A DNA stretch of 64,000 nucleotides. Source: Paenibacillus selenitireducens. Lineage in GTDB: Bacteria; Bacillota; Bacilli; Paenibacillales; Paenibacillaceae. Location of the stretch: the NCBI RefSeq assembly GCF_002021565.1, contig NZ_MSZX01000002.1:490554-554553 (forward strand), given 5' to 3'. The translations under genes and the position numbers were made by a program. Shown piece after piece: positions 35,380 to 45,610 of the stretch. The notes under the pieces are model-generated. The model saw only the letters and a list, made by a program, of their open reading frames with translations, was not told the DNA's origin and made no database searches. How positions within the stretch are numbered: the first letter of the stretch is position 1; every line of letters starts with the position of its first letter.

Positions 35380-36421
35380 GAATGCCAGCCTCCTTCAGCA
35401 ACATCCGAGTTTTCCAGAATTTCAAGAATTGCTCCGCTGAAATGAGTAGAATAATAACGGCTTGAATAATGGAGATCATCTCCGATGGGACGTCGGATAG
35501 AATAGACATCTGGTTGGCACCTATTCGGATATAAGCTAAGAATAACGCAGCACCAATAACCGACAACGGATTATTCTTAGCAAGCAGGGCAACTAAAGCG
35601 CCATCTAGGCCGTAACCAGGTAAGGCGGTCCATTGAAAGCGCGTATACATGCCGAGTACCTCGACCGAACCGCCCATACCCGCCAAGAAACCAGCGATAA
35701 GATGCACGATAATAATGACTTTGGTGGTATTAATCCCGGAATACTCCGCAAAAGAGCGGTTTGAGCCTGTCATACGCAGCTCGTATCCCCATTTGGTTCT
35801 ATATACAAAGTAATGCACAACAATAATACTAATAATGACAAGAATGAGCCCAGTATGAATGCGTGTCCCCGGAATTAGATTATGCAGCAGCGCTGAAGGC
35901 TGCATTTTGTAGGATGAGTTTGCAAAGGCTTGCGGGTCCCGCAATTTATAGTTCAAGAAATATAAACCGATTCCGAACAGGATACTATTGAACATCAACG
36001 ACGTAACGAGCTCGTTCACATTCCACTTGGCCTTAAGTATACCTGGAATGGCAGACAGTAAAGCACCCGTGATTGCCCCTGCCAGGATGGCTAGAATTGG
36101 ATGGAACCAAGCGCTCATGGTGACATGAATCGCAATGGTTGAGGCCACGATACCTGCGAAATAAAAAATGCCCTCCGCACCTAAATTAAACATATTCGTT
36201 CGAAAGAGGAGTACAACAGACAGCCCCGTGAACATTAACGGAATAGCCATTTCCACAACATTGCCAATATGGGAAACGGATGATATCGGCTCGAATAAGA
36301 ACACAGCTATGGTATACAATGGATTGTCGCTGACAAAGGCAATAATGACAAACGTAAGAAGCAGGGAAATAAGAATAACGGCTAACGTCCGTATTTTCTC
36401 GAAGTGTTTCGCTTTAAACAT
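35372..36421 (-). CDS. Nucleoside ABC transporter permease (NupP/BmpC type)
   Basis: A 349-residue membrane protein of the same BPD_transp_2 family. MAIPLMFTGLSVVLLFRTNMFNLGAEGIFYFAGI, KAKWNVNELVTSLMFNSI and TKWGYELRMTGSNRSFAEYSGINTTKV match the first permease of BmpA-NupOPQ transporters. The start overlaps the ATPase gene by 8 bases, showing tight coupling. It is the heterodimer partner of the following permease. Confidence 0.92.
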   Translation of the reverse strand: MFKAKHFEKIRTLAVILISLLLTFVIIAFVSDNPLYTIAVFLFEPISSVSHIGNVVEMAIPLMFTGLSVVLLFRTNMFNLGAEGIFYFAGIVASTIAIHVTMSAWFHPILAILAGAITGALLSAIPGILKAKWNVNELVTSLMFNSILFGIGLYFLNYKLRDPQAFANSSYKMQPSALLHNLIPGTRIHTGLILVIISIIVVHYFVYRTKWGYELRMTGSNRSFAEYSGINTTKVIIIVHLIAGFLAGMGGSVEVLGMYTRFQWTALPGYGLDGALVALLAKNNPLSVIGAALFLAYIRIGANQMSILSDVPSEMISIIQAVIILLISAEQFLKFWKTRMLLKEAGIRE

Positions 36422-37970
36422 GAATTGCCCTCCTAATTTGATCCTCGTTATGCCGTTTGAGCCCCAGCATGGCGAATCCTAAATCCTCTTCCTTGACTTG
36501 CTTTGCATCCGGGAAGTAAGCCGCGAATTGCCCATTATACATGACAAGCAGGCTGTCACTAACTTCAAGAATTTCATTTAAATCAGCAGATAGGAGAAGA
36601 ATTGCACATCCTTCTTGGCGCATCTCAAGCAATCGTTGATGAATCAACTGTGCAGCGCCCACATCAACGCCTCGCGTAGGCTGCTCGGCGATGAGCAGCT
36701 TGGGTTTATCGTCGCATTCTCTGGCCACGACGATCTTCTGCATATTGCCTCCTGAGAGCATGCCAATAAGCTGCTCGGGTCCGCTGCACCGAACCTTATA
36801 ACGCTTAATTTGTTCTTCGGAGAATTCTGTTATCTTTTTCTTGTTCAGGAAGAGGCCTTTGTTCCATGCTTTAAATCGATAGAATCTAGAAATGAGATTA
36901 TCTGAAATGCTTGCATCTGCAGCGGTCCCTTGGTGCATACGGTCTTCAGGAATGTAAGACATGCCAAGGTCGCGAATTTCTTTCATCGTATGGCCCTGTA
37001 GGCGATGTTCACCGATAGCAACATGTCCTGTGAAGTCAGAAATCTGTCCAGTGAGTGCTTTGATAAGCTCTGCTTGTCCATTGCCCTCGACGCCTGCAAT
37101 ACCTACAATTTCACCTTCACGAATGGTAAAGCTGATATTGTTCAACAGTGGTTTGGCATCAGACTCGGCATAGGATACATGCTCTACTCGAAGCACAGGA
37201 GAGCCGGGCTGATGATTGGTTTTGTCATATTTCAGGATTACGTCTCTACCGACCATAAGCCTAGAAATTTCTTGCTCTGTAACATCAGCAACTTGAAATA
37301 CACCTTCTGTTTTTCCGGCACGCATAATCGTAATACGATCACAGATTTCCTTTACCTCTTTCAGCTTATGGGAGATAAACACAATCGTGTGACCTTCGCG
37401 CTTGAGGCCGAGCAGCTCACGGAATAATTCTTCCGTCTCTTGCGGCGTGAGGACAGCGGTAGGCTCGTCCAAGATAAGAATGTTTGCACCACGAATAAGC
37501 ACCTTGAGGATTTCAACCTTCTGCTTCATACCGACGGATAAATCTTCAATCTTCGCCAACGGTTCGATAGCAAGATTGTATTTGGCAGATAGCTCTACCG
37601 TCATACGGACAGCATCTTTGTAGTCAATATTGAACCCTTTTATTGGTTCCATGCCGAGAATAATGTTATCCACGACTGAAAATGATGGGACGAGCATAAA
37701 GTGTTGATGTACCATGCCGATGCCATGATCAATGGCATCTTGAGGAGATTGGAATTTCACTTTCTTTCCATTTAAATAAATTTCGCCCTCACTAGGTTCT
37801 TCTAATCCGAATATCATTTTCATCAGGGTTGATTTGCCTGCGCCGTTCTCACCGACAATGGCATGAATTTCACCCTTTTCAAGAGAGAAGTTTACATTGG
37901 AATTAGCGAGAACCCCGTTCGAATAAATCTTCGTAACGTTGCGCATTTCAAGTAGTGGAGAAATCTCCAT
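36414..37970 (-). CDS. Nucleoside ABC transporter ATP-binding protein (NupO type, double ATPase)
   Basis: 518 residues with two fused nucleotide-binding domains. Domain 1 has Walker A GENGAGKST, signature LSVGMKQKVEIL and Walker B ILILDEPTAVLT. Domain 2 has a degenerate Walker A (GVEGNGQAELIKAL), signature LSGGNMQKIVVAREC and LLIAEQPTRGVDVGAA, the usual pattern in this family, where only one site is fully competent. It powers import of purine nucleosides bound by the lipoprotein encoded upstream. Confidence 0.93.
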   Translation of the reverse strand: MEISPLLEMRNVTKIYSNGVLANSNVNFSLEKGEIHAIVGENGAGKSTLMKMIFGLEEPSEGEIYLNGKKVKFQSPQDAIDHGIGMVHQHFMLVPSFSVVDNIILGMEPIKGFNIDYKDAVRMTVELSAKYNLAIEPLAKIEDLSVGMKQKVEILKVLIRGANILILDEPTAVLTPQETEELFRELLGLKREGHTIVFISHKLKEVKEICDRITIMRAGKTEGVFQVADVTEQEISRLMVGRDVILKYDKTNHQPGSPVLRVEHVSYAESDAKPLLNNISFTIREGEIVGIAGVEGNGQAELIKALTGQISDFTGHVAIGEHRLQGHTMKEIRDLGMSYIPEDRMHQGTAADASISDNLISRFYRFKAWNKGLFLNKKKITEFSEEQIKRYKVRCSGPEQLIGMLSGGNMQKIVVARECDDKPKLLIAEQPTRGVDVGAAQLIHQRLLEMRQEGCAILLLSADLNEILEVSDSLLVMYNGQFAAYFPDAKQVKEEDLGFAMLGLKRHNEDQIRRAIHV

Positions 37971-38011
37971 AGGATGTTATCTCCTTTCAATGATGTGTTT
38001 CTGAAAAATAG

Positions 38012-38048
38012 AAAAGGGGATGTTCCGAAACGGTCGGAATCCCCTTTG
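38012..38048 (-). terminator. Intercistronic hairpin between the BMP lipoprotein and ATPase genes
   Basis: On the minus strand AAAGGGGAT pairs with ATCCCCTTT, with an inner CCGA/TCGG stem, and is followed by TTCTATTTTT. It is likely a partial terminator that gives more binding protein than transporter. Confidence 0.7.
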
Positions 38049-38056
38049 GAGGTAAA

Positions 38057-39169
38057 TCAAGGTTTTACGGATTGGCGAATCTCATCGATCTTGGACGTGT
38101 CCATGCCCATCGCATTGCTGACTTTGATTTCTCCCGAGGCAAGTTTATTCTTCAGATCAGCGATCTGTGTGCGAATCTGTTCCGAAAGGACATTTTGATA
38201 CACGTTATTCTCAGCAAGACCGACGCCATCTTCCTTGAGGCCTGCGATCTCAAGTTTACCCGTTGTTAGTGTGCCTGCTTGCATTTGTTTCACAGCATTA
38301 AAGATGACTTGGTCAATCTTTTTAATTGCAGATGTAACAATGAGATTTGCCTTCTCATCATCGGTTCCCTGCATCATAGCAGATTGATCAGAATCTACAC
38401 CGATTGCATATTTCTTCTGATCTTTGGCTGCATCAAATACACCAAGACCCGTTCCGCCTGCTACATTGAAGATCACGTCAACGCCAGATTTATATTGCAG
38501 CAGGGAAAGCTCTTTGCCTTTACCTGGATTTGTAAAGTCACCTGCGTAAGAGATGGCTACCTTAATATCTGGGACAACGTATTTAGCTCCTTCAATATAG
38601 CCGACTAAGAAAGCATTGATACCCGGAATGTCCATGCCTCCAACAAAGCCAATTTCCTTCTCAGGGTTTGCGTGTGGCAGATTCGAAGTAGATAGGAGTG
38701 CTGCTGTTGCACCTGCTAGAAAAGAGATCTCGTTCGTAGCATAGGATACAGCATACACGTTGGATGCGACCTCGTTAATGTCTGTATCATAGTTGATAAA
38801 CGTTTTTTTTTGATATTTTTCAGCTACGCTATTCATGAGCTCTGTAATTTGAGAGCCTCCAGAGATGATGACATCCCAATCCTGTGAGGCGATATCATTA
38901 AAGGTAGGTTCCCATTTGGTCTGATCTGTTCCCATCTCAATTACTTTTGTGTCTGCGCCTAGCTTTTGCTTGATTTCGTTCAATCCATTGTTAGCGGCAT
39001 CGAAGAACGATTTATCTCCTAGTGTACCCGGAATGAGCAGAACAACCTTTAACGCGTCATTGGCGCCGTTGCTGGCGGTAGACTCATTGCCTCCAGATGA
39101 GGTATCTTTAGAGCAAGCGGTTACAAAAATGATCGTTAATACAATGAGCAGGCTCAGCGCTTTTTTCAT
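38057..39169 (-). CDS. BMP family nucleoside-binding lipoprotein
   Basis: 370 residues with a lipoprotein signal ending VTAC (Cys near residue 19), then a Ser/Gly/Asn-rich linker and a periplasmic-binding fold. BMP/Med family motifs include LLIPGTLGDKSFFDAANNG, GGSQITELMNSVAEKYQKKTFI, EIGFVGGMDIPGINAFLVGYIEGAKYV and GVDSDQSAMMQG. It captures nucleosides outside the membrane for the NupOPQ-type importer downstream. GAGG lies upstream of its ATG. It heads an operon of binding protein, ATPase, two permeases, add and nucleoside hydrolase. Confidence 0.93.
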   Translation of the reverse strand: MKKALSLLIVLTIIFVTACSKDTSSGGNESTASNGANDALKVVLLIPGTLGDKSFFDAANNGLNEIKQKLGADTKVIEMGTDQTKWEPTFNDIASQDWDVIISGGSQITELMNSVAEKYQKKTFINYDTDINEVASNVYAVSYATNEISFLAGATAALLSTSNLPHANPEKEIGFVGGMDIPGINAFLVGYIEGAKYVVPDIKVAISYAGDFTNPGKGKELSLLQYKSGVDVIFNVAGGTGLGVFDAAKDQKKYAIGVDSDQSAMMQGTDDEKANLIVTSAIKKIDQVIFNAVKQMQAGTLTTGKLEIAGLKEDGVGLAENNVYQNVLSEQIRTQIADLKNKLASGEIKVSNAMGMDTSKIDEIRQSVKP

Positions 39170-39262
39170 CGATGTTACCTCGTTTCTGTTCAGTGGTATA
39201 GATTAACAGCTTCATCATTTAAGCTCGCGATACTTTAATGATTTGGCTATCAATGTACTATC

Positions 39263-39271
39263 ATTATATCA
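39263..39271 (-). promoter_or_regulatory. Extended -10 promoter of the nucleoside operon
   Basis: The minus strand reads TGATATAAT (TGn plus perfect TATAAT). No good -35 is visible, which fits an activator-assisted promoter, possibly using the divergent AraC protein. Confidence 0.45.
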
Positions 39272-39345
39272 AGAGTAATAGCGATAAATTATGCATTTTC
39301 GGTCAATATTATTATACGATCTGGCTATATTGGAGGTAAGTTTAT

Positions 39346-40098
39346 ATGGATTTCCTAGATTTCCTATTTTACACAAGGCGTAATAACGATCGATACATCC
39401 CTTATCATAGCCATGCATGTTATGAGCTCGTTTATTATTTCGGGGGTTCTGGTACAACTCGGATTGGTTCGAAGGAGTATCAGTTCTGGGACCGAATGGT
39501 AGCTTTAATTTCGCCGGGGACGATTCACGATGAGCGGCACAACGAGGGTGGGGAAGTACTCTTTATTGGCTTTCATAGCGATAATAGCTTTCTACACAAT
39601 ATGAATACTGTTATTCAAGATGACACTGACAATCACTTACAACAGCTCATTCTGCGAATGCATGAAGAATTCACGGGGAAGAAGCAGGGCTACGCCGAAA
39701 TGCTGAATTTGATGACGGGTGAATTGGTGATTCATATTCAACGGTTGACCGACCGGCGCAAATCTGCAGAGTTGACGGGCGACCAATTGCAGTACATACG
39801 AAATTATATGGACGAACATTACAGGGGGAAGATTTCGATTGAATCCTTAGCTAGAATGTCAGGATATAGCTATGATCGTTTTCGTCATTTATTTAAAGAG
39901 ACATATGGTCTCGCACCACTGCAGTATGTGTTCAGGAAGCGTATGGAGTATGCGAAGCTGATGTTGTATGAGACATCACTGCAGGTATCGGAGATTGCAC
40001 TTACATCAGGCTTTTCAAGTGAAGCGCAATTCTGCACGATGTTTAAGCGCGAGACGGGTACAACAGCGAAGGCGTTCCGACGCCGTACGAATCGGTAG
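39346..40098 (+). CDS. AraC family transcriptional regulator
   Basis: 250 residues. The N-terminal cupin-like sensing domain (YIPYHSHACYELVYYFGGSGTTRIG) is followed by a C-terminal AraC DNA-binding domain with two helix-turn-helices (ISIESLARMSGYSYDRFRHLFKETYGLAPLQYV and QVSEIALTSGFSSEAQFCTMFKRETGTTAKAFRR). It is divergent from the nucleoside operon and a candidate regulator of it. The ATG follows TTGGAGG. Its stop codon TAG (40096-40098) is the first three bases of a 96-bp block duplicated from the dehydrogenase gene. Confidence 0.9.
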   Translation: MDFLDFLFYTRRNNDRYIPYHSHACYELVYYFGGSGTTRIGSKEYQFWDRMVALISPGTIHDERHNEGGEVLFIGFHSDNSFLHNMNTVIQDDTDNHLQQLILRMHEEFTGKKQGYAEMLNLMTGELVIHIQRLTDRRKSAELTGDQLQYIRNYMDEHYRGKISIESLARMSGYSYDRFRHLFKETYGLAPLQYVFRKRMEYAKLMLYETSLQVSEIALTSGFSSEAQFCTMFKRETGTTAKAFRRRTNR

Positions 40099-40191
40099 TC
40101 ATCGCTTCTCGTTAACAGATATACCGGCAATTATGGAACAGTATCCAACATTGCGCGTATCTAAAGGGGTTATTGTGCACGATAGTTAGTC
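40096..40191 (+). pseudogene. Duplicated 3' fragment of the zinc dehydrogenase gene
   Basis: The 96 bases match 32191-32286 with one mismatch and encode the last 31 residues (SHRFSLTDIPAIMEQYPTLR and onward) with the stop codon. TAGTC stands at both ends of the block. No promoter or start belongs to it, so it is inert as a gene. Confidence 0.9.
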
Positions 40192-40207
40192 ACATCTGGA
40201 CATAGAA

Positions 40208-40238
40208 GCGCCCATGGTTGCATGAAGCAGCCATGGGC
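40208..40238 (-). terminator. Hairpin downstream of the truncated ROK gene and araC
   Basis: GCGCCCATGG pairs with CCATGGGCG over a 13-base loop; T-rich sequence lies on the plus side (TAATTTATTTAG). Confidence 0.55.
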
Positions 40239-40266
40239 GTAATTTATTTAGATTTCTTTTATTTTT

Positions 40267-40707
40267 TTATACACCGACTTGCATCAATTCTCTAGGTTTC
40301 AAACTTGGCCAAGTTGCATCCTGATCGAAGAAAATTCGATAATTTGCAGCCATTCGAGGTAACAATCTTAGATCTGCATTAAGGCGTGCTTTCATCGCAT
40401 CGGTAATGCTGATTCCTGATAGTGCTCCGTACTTCTGTTGGGTCGGTATGTAGCTGACGCCACGTTCATGATCGCATGGACCTGGAAACACATACCCGAT
40501 TCCTGTAATTTCATCTGTTCTTCCAGAAAGCGTTGCGGCTTGCTTACGAATCAGTTCATACAGGTAATCCAATAGAAAATTTCGGCTTTGATTTGAATAC
40601 GCTGGATAATTGCGGACGGTCTTCTCTACAACGTTCCCCGATTCTGAGACAATGCTACTTTTAATCTCGGTTCCACCGACTTCGAATACGATGGTATATC
40701 GGTTCAT
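40267..40707 (-). pseudogene. Truncated ROK gene with a foreign C-terminal tail
   Basis: 146 codons. Residues 1 to about 131 align with the ROK protein at 19544-20452 (shared FEVGGTEIK/FDVGGTAIK loop, YPAYSNQSR, FLLDY, GPCDHE/APCDYE, NYRI.FD.DA) at roughly half identity, then stop matching right after the conserved DQDA. The last 15 residues (TWPSLKPRELMQVGV) resemble no ROK region, so an in-frame deletion seems to have joined the 5' half of a ROK gene to the end of another gene. The second ATP loop and catalytic half are missing, so kinase activity is not expected. A ribosome binding site (AAGGAGG) is still in place. Confidence 0.8.
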
Positions 40708-40909
40708 TTTGAAACCTCCTTATGGATGCTGCAATAAGGATTGCGCCTGTGATAACGATACCATGAAGATGTGAAAAATGGTATTGATCTGGCAGACGAA
40801 CTATGAATTTTTTGTTAACAAGTTGTTAAGATTGGCGTCATGACGTAGGTTTTTGGTAATTTGTGTGGTTAAATGTATGTACATATTGTAAATCAGGTGG
40901 TAGAGAGCG

Positions 40910-41314
40910 ATGTATAAAAAAGGAATTGCGGTTGGACTTGGCGGGTTCGCGGGGGCATTGCTTCGCTATGGAATAAGTGAATGGATACCCGCTGTGAATG
41001 GTTTTCCATGGGGCATTCTCATAATTAACTGGACAGGGTGCCTATTCTTAGGGTGGTTCCTTACGGCGGCAGGAAGACAGTTCCAAATCCCTCCCCATGT
41101 GACACTTGCGATTGGTACCGGATTTGTTGGTGCCTACACAACGTTCTCCACATTTGCGGTAGATACCGTTCATTTGATGCAGGATGGACATATGGGAAAG
41201 GCGTTGTTATATATTGTGAGCAGTGTCATCGTGGGGCTATTGCTTGCATTTGCGGGTGTTCGACTCGGATATCTTGGTGCTGCGAAGTCTAAATCGGAAG
41301 GGAAGGTTGTCTGA
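40910..41314 (+). CDS. crcB: Fluoride channel subunit CrcB/Fluc, first copy
   Basis: A 134-residue four-helix membrane protein. Fluc motifs are present: GLGGFAGALLRYGIS at the N-terminus, IINWTGCLFLGWF with the conserved Asn, and GTGFVGAYTTFSTFAVDTV with the TTFSTF break that binds fluoride and the central sodium. It exports cytoplasmic fluoride. It overlaps the second copy by one base (TGATGG), so the two probably assemble as a heterodimer, as in many Bacillales. GGTGG lies before the ATG. I see no fluoride riboswitch in the 200 bases upstream. Confidence 0.93.
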   Translation: MYKKGIAVGLGGFAGALLRYGISEWIPAVNGFPWGILIINWTGCLFLGWFLTAAGRQFQIPPHVTLAIGTGFVGAYTTFSTFAVDTVHLMQDGHMGKALLYIVSSVIVGLLLAFAGVRLGYLGAAKSKSEGKVV

Positions 41315-41676
41315 TGGTCTGGTGGATCGGTCTTGGAGGAATCTGTGGCAGTATCCTGCGATTTCTCTTAGGTACCTGGATATCGTTACGATCAACGTCT
41401 AAATTCCCGTACGGTACGTTCGTCATTAATATTAGCGGCTCGCTGATTCTCGGCTGCATCGCAGGATTGCACGAGCAGCGCGAGATCTCATCCATGTTAT
41501 ATGCCTTGTTAGGCATTGGATTTTGCGGAGCATACACGACCTTTTCCACGTTCGGGGTAGAAACGATACGGCTGCTTGAGCAGCGTCTATGGAACAAAGC
41601 TGCGGCATACGTGCTCTGTTCCGTATCGATCAGTATTGCGGGTGCATGGTTAGGGATGTGGTTGACGATCAGGTAA
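41314..41676 (+). CDS. crcB: Fluoride channel subunit CrcB/Fluc, second copy
   Basis: 120 residues, four helices, with GLGGICGSILRFLLG, VINISGSLILGCIAG and GIGFCGAYTTFSTFGVETI. The same motif set as its neighbour at low overall identity indicates an old paired duplication with dual-topology partners fixed in opposite orientations. It is translationally coupled to the first copy. The gene ends 7 bases before the convergent MFS gene. Confidence 0.93.
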   Translation: MVWWIGLGGICGSILRFLLGTWISLRSTSKFPYGTFVINISGSLILGCIAGLHEQREISSMLYALLGIGFCGAYTTFSTFGVETIRLLEQRLWNKAAAYVLCSVSISIAGAWLGMWLTIR

Positions 41677-41682
41677 AACAGC

Positions 41683-42927
41683 TTACATCCGATGGTTCGC
41701 ATGCAAGCTTGCGGATTCATCGCGATGGAAGGAGGCGTGGATCATACAGCATACGACAGCAAGAATTCCACCGCCTACCGCTACCCAAGCTGCGTGCTGA
41801 ATACCGCCGGCATCATACATGAGACCAATCATATAGGGACCGAATAATCGTCCTAGACTGCTAATTGCGCCTTCAACACCAAGGTAGAAGGGAGCGTGCG
41901 ATCCGCTGCGTTCGCTGATGAAGGCAGGGATGGTAGGGGAGATCAACATCTCTCCGATGGTAATGGTAATCATGGCAAGAACAATCATCGGATAACTATG
42001 ATTGATTAAGATCATGACGAAACCTGCGAAATAGAAAATGGCGCTTCCCGTTAGCTGCGAAGTTAACTGTCTCATGAAGGTCTGGTTCAACCATTTCACG
42101 AAGGGCTGTCCCACAAATATAAGTACACCATTCATAGTCCAGAGGATGCTGTACGATATCGGCTTCATGCCTTCAGAATCGAGAAACGTTGAGATCCCGG
42201 TTCCCCATATGGAATTACCGAACATGATAAATAGGGCGCCCATAGCCATAAACAAGTATAATTGATACGCCCCGAGCAATTGCCACGTTTGACTGAAGCT
42301 TGATTTTGTTTTTTTCTGCTTATGCATGTCCTCTGTCGACACATTCAAATCCATTTTGCGCATGAAAATCCAGAAGAACGTAGCGAACAAAATCGATGTC
42401 ACGCCATTCATCACAAAGGTCAAATGATAGGAGAAACTTGCAATAATTCCGCTGCAAGCCGTCCCTATGGCTACACCCAGGTTATTGCCGACATAAGCAA
42501 TGTTATACATTTCCCGTCTGCGATCCGCCCAACGAAAGCCGATAAACGCGGATATGGCCGGCATACTAATCGCATTGAAAAATCCAATACACGCCATCAA
42601 GCCTGCATAGATATGGAAATTGCTTGTGAACATGAGTGAGAATTGAAATAAAGACGTAATCGCAAGGGCCCATACCACTAATGTTCGCATGCCTATGCGA
42701 TGAAATAAGGTGCCTCCGACAAGTTGTCCCATGATACTAGCTAAGGCTTGTCCAAGTAATACAAGCCCTGCATCCGCTGCGGAACGATGAAAGAATGAGA
42801 AAATATAAAGTGTCGTTAACGGCCACATGAATGCATTACCCAACGAATTGACGAAGCTTGCAGATACGAATACCCAAACCTCCTTGGGGAATTTTGACAT
42901 ATGATTTAAATTAAGATTGAGTTTCAT
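41683..42927 (-). CDS. Major facilitator superfamily transporter
   Basis: About 414 residues with 12 predicted helices (two groups of six split by a charged loop around MRKMDLNVSTEDMHKQKKTKSSF). The MFS motif between helices 2 and 3 reads GGTLFHRIGMRTLV. The start was taken at the ATG at 42927, with CAGGAG about 8 bases upstream; the open frame extends 30 codons further without a site. The drug/sugar efflux-type DHA1 group is the likeliest class, but the substrate is unknown. It lies downstream of the siderophore ATPase gene on the same strand and is separated from it by a terminator hairpin. Confidence 0.85.
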   Translation of the reverse strand: MKLNLNLNHMSKFPKEVWVFVSASFVNSLGNAFMWPLTTLYIFSFFHRSAADAGLVLLGQALASIMGQLVGGTLFHRIGMRTLVVWALAITSLFQFSLMFTSNFHIYAGLMACIGFFNAISMPAISAFIGFRWADRRREMYNIAYVGNNLGVAIGTACSGIIASFSYHLTFVMNGVTSILFATFFWIFMRKMDLNVSTEDMHKQKKTKSSFSQTWQLLGAYQLYLFMAMGALFIMFGNSIWGTGISTFLDSEGMKPISYSILWTMNGVLIFVGQPFVKWLNQTFMRQLTSQLTGSAIFYFAGFVMILINHSYPMIVLAMITITIGEMLISPTIPAFISERSGSHAPFYLGVEGAISSLGRLFGPYMIGLMYDAGGIQHAAWVAVGGGILAVVCCMIHASFHRDESASLHANHRM

Positions 42928-43011
42928 GATCGTTCTCCTGTCTGTCCCGCCTGGTCCGAAATATATCCAACATAACATACAGATAACATAAGAAAAAGCC
43001 CTATTTGTAAA

Positions 43012-43041
43012 AATCATACAAAGTGAGGGATGTATGATCTT
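43012..43041 (-). terminator. Terminator between the siderophore ATPase and MFS genes
   Basis: On the minus strand ATCATACA pairs with TGTATGAT, then TTTTTA. It sits inside a larger, weaker AAGAAAAAG/CTTTTTCTT pairing. Confidence 0.7.
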
Positions 43042-43108
43042 ACTTCTAGGACTTTTTCTTAGAGGGTGAGGGTTTCTATCATTAACCTAGGGTTGAATCT
43101 TGGGTTGA

Positions 43109-43978
43109 TTATTGCGCTGCGGCTACAGCTTGCAAAGTGACAGGTTCTTTCACATTGGTCGCAGATGGACGACTAGATGTACTGCTATAGGATTCGCCTG
43201 CTAATTCATATGGCAAGCATAATGGTAGACCTGTTCGAGGGTCTGTTACGATGTCTGCTTCAATGCCGAAAACTTCGCGCATCACATCGGGCGTAATCAC
43301 TTCTACAGGCGAGCCGCAGGCTGTGACTTTACCGCTCTTAATCGCAACCATATGCTGCGCGAAGCGGGAGGCGTGATTCAAGTCATGGACGACCATCACG
43401 ATGGTCCGCTGCTGATCCTGATTTAATTTCTCTAGAAGTTTCAATACTTCAAGCTGATGCGCCATATCTAAGAAAGTAGTAGGCTCATCCAAGAATAAGA
43501 GATCCGTGCCTTGCGCTAAAGCCATCGCAATCCATGCACGCTGACGTTGTCCGCCAGATAATTGATCGACAGGGTGATCGGCAAAAGCGGGCATACCCGT
43601 TACTTGAATCGCCCATTGGATCATTTCATGATCATCTTTACTCATACTGCCGAAGCCTTTCTGATGTGGGAAGCGGCCGTAGGAGACCAATTCTTTTACG
43701 GTTAACCCTTCAGGAGCGATCGGATTCTGCGGTAAGATCGCAAGCTGCTTCGCTACTTCGCGGGTGGATTGTCGGTGTAATGACCGCCCATCAAGAATGA
43801 CCGTACCTTTCTGAGGTTTCATAATACGTGCCATTGTTTTTAAGATCGTCGATTTACCCGATCCGTTCGCACCGACAAGTGCTGTGATTTTACCTTCCGG
43901 TATCGTTAAGTTCAAGTCTTCAACAATTAAGCGCTCTTCATAAGCGATATTCAAATGTTCCGTAAATAATCGATTCAT
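43109..43978 (-). CDS. Iron-siderophore ABC transporter ATPase (FecE/FhuC/YusV type)
   Basis: About 289 residues. Walker [14 protein letters not shown]-loop [10 protein letters not shown], signature [17 protein letters not shown], Walker [13 protein letters not shown] and the H-loop VVHDLNH are intact. No permease or binding-protein genes are adjacent, which resembles YusV, the shared ATPase serving several siderophore importers in Bacillus. The start was placed at the ATG at 43978 with AAAGGAG about 11 bases upstream. A Fur box overlaps the promoter, so it should be induced by iron limitation. The C-terminal 40 residues are Ser/Thr/Ala-rich and unlike the family. Confidence 0.9.
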   Translation of the reverse strand: MNRLFTEHLNIAYEERLIVEDLNLTIPEGKITALVGANGSGKSTILKTMARIMKPQKGTVILDGRSLHRQSTREVAKQLAILPQNPIAPEGLTVKELVSYGRFPHQKGFGSMSKDDHEMIQWAIQVTGMPAFADHPVDQLSGGQRQRAWIAMALAQGTDLLFLDEPTTFLDMAHQLEVLKLLEKLNQDQQRTIVMVVHDLNHASRFAQHMVAIKSGKVTACGSPVEVITPDVMREVFGIEADIVTDPRTGLPLCLPYELAGESYSSTSSRPSATNVKEPVTLQAVAAAQ

Positions 43979-44077
43979 CCGTCCAGCAACTCCTTTGACC
44001 ATCATCCGTTATCTATAAGTATCGAGAAACTATCATGTGTAGTAAAAGATCAAGTACGAATTTCTATGTTGATTCAA

Positions 44078-44106
44078 ATGATAATGATTATCAACGTCAA
44101 TGTCAA
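44078..44106 (-). promoter_or_regulatory. Promoter with overlapping Fur box for the siderophore ATPase
   Basis: Minus strand TTGACA (44106-44101), 17 bases, TATCAT (44083-44078). The Fur box TGATAATGATTATCA (44079-44093) is a perfect 7-1-7 palindrome covering the -10 and spacer. Confidence 0.9.
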
Positions 44107-44272
44107 GAGGAGCACACAAAAAAACTGCCGGATGGCAGCGAAGAGGTTAAACATGTGAACACTTTCTGAAGCATGCGGCAGGAAGGTTACTTCGATGCCG
44201 ATGATAATCACCCTTCATAAATAGCTAATATCACATGTATTCCTCACGGCCAAAGGCAGTTGTAGAATAATA

Positions 44273-45429
<1,157 letters not shown>

Positions 45430-45610
45430 TTAGAGGTTGTTCATTTTTTTTGAACATTCACTCAATATCACCTTGTATTGTAACATAACATTCGTAAATC
45501 TTCGAACCGCGGTTTGGAAAATCTGTGTTATGATGAACATTCTTGTGAATATGTTGATGTTTTTTTGCCCATAACGATGATAAATGTGTTAACATAAACA
45601 AAGGTGTGTT

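Noticed and set aside
40710-40909. Fluoride riboswitch upstream of the crcB pair
   Set aside because: I looked for the conserved pseudoknot-forming segments of the fluoride motif and could not find them; only a weak GGCGTCATGACG hairpin is present.
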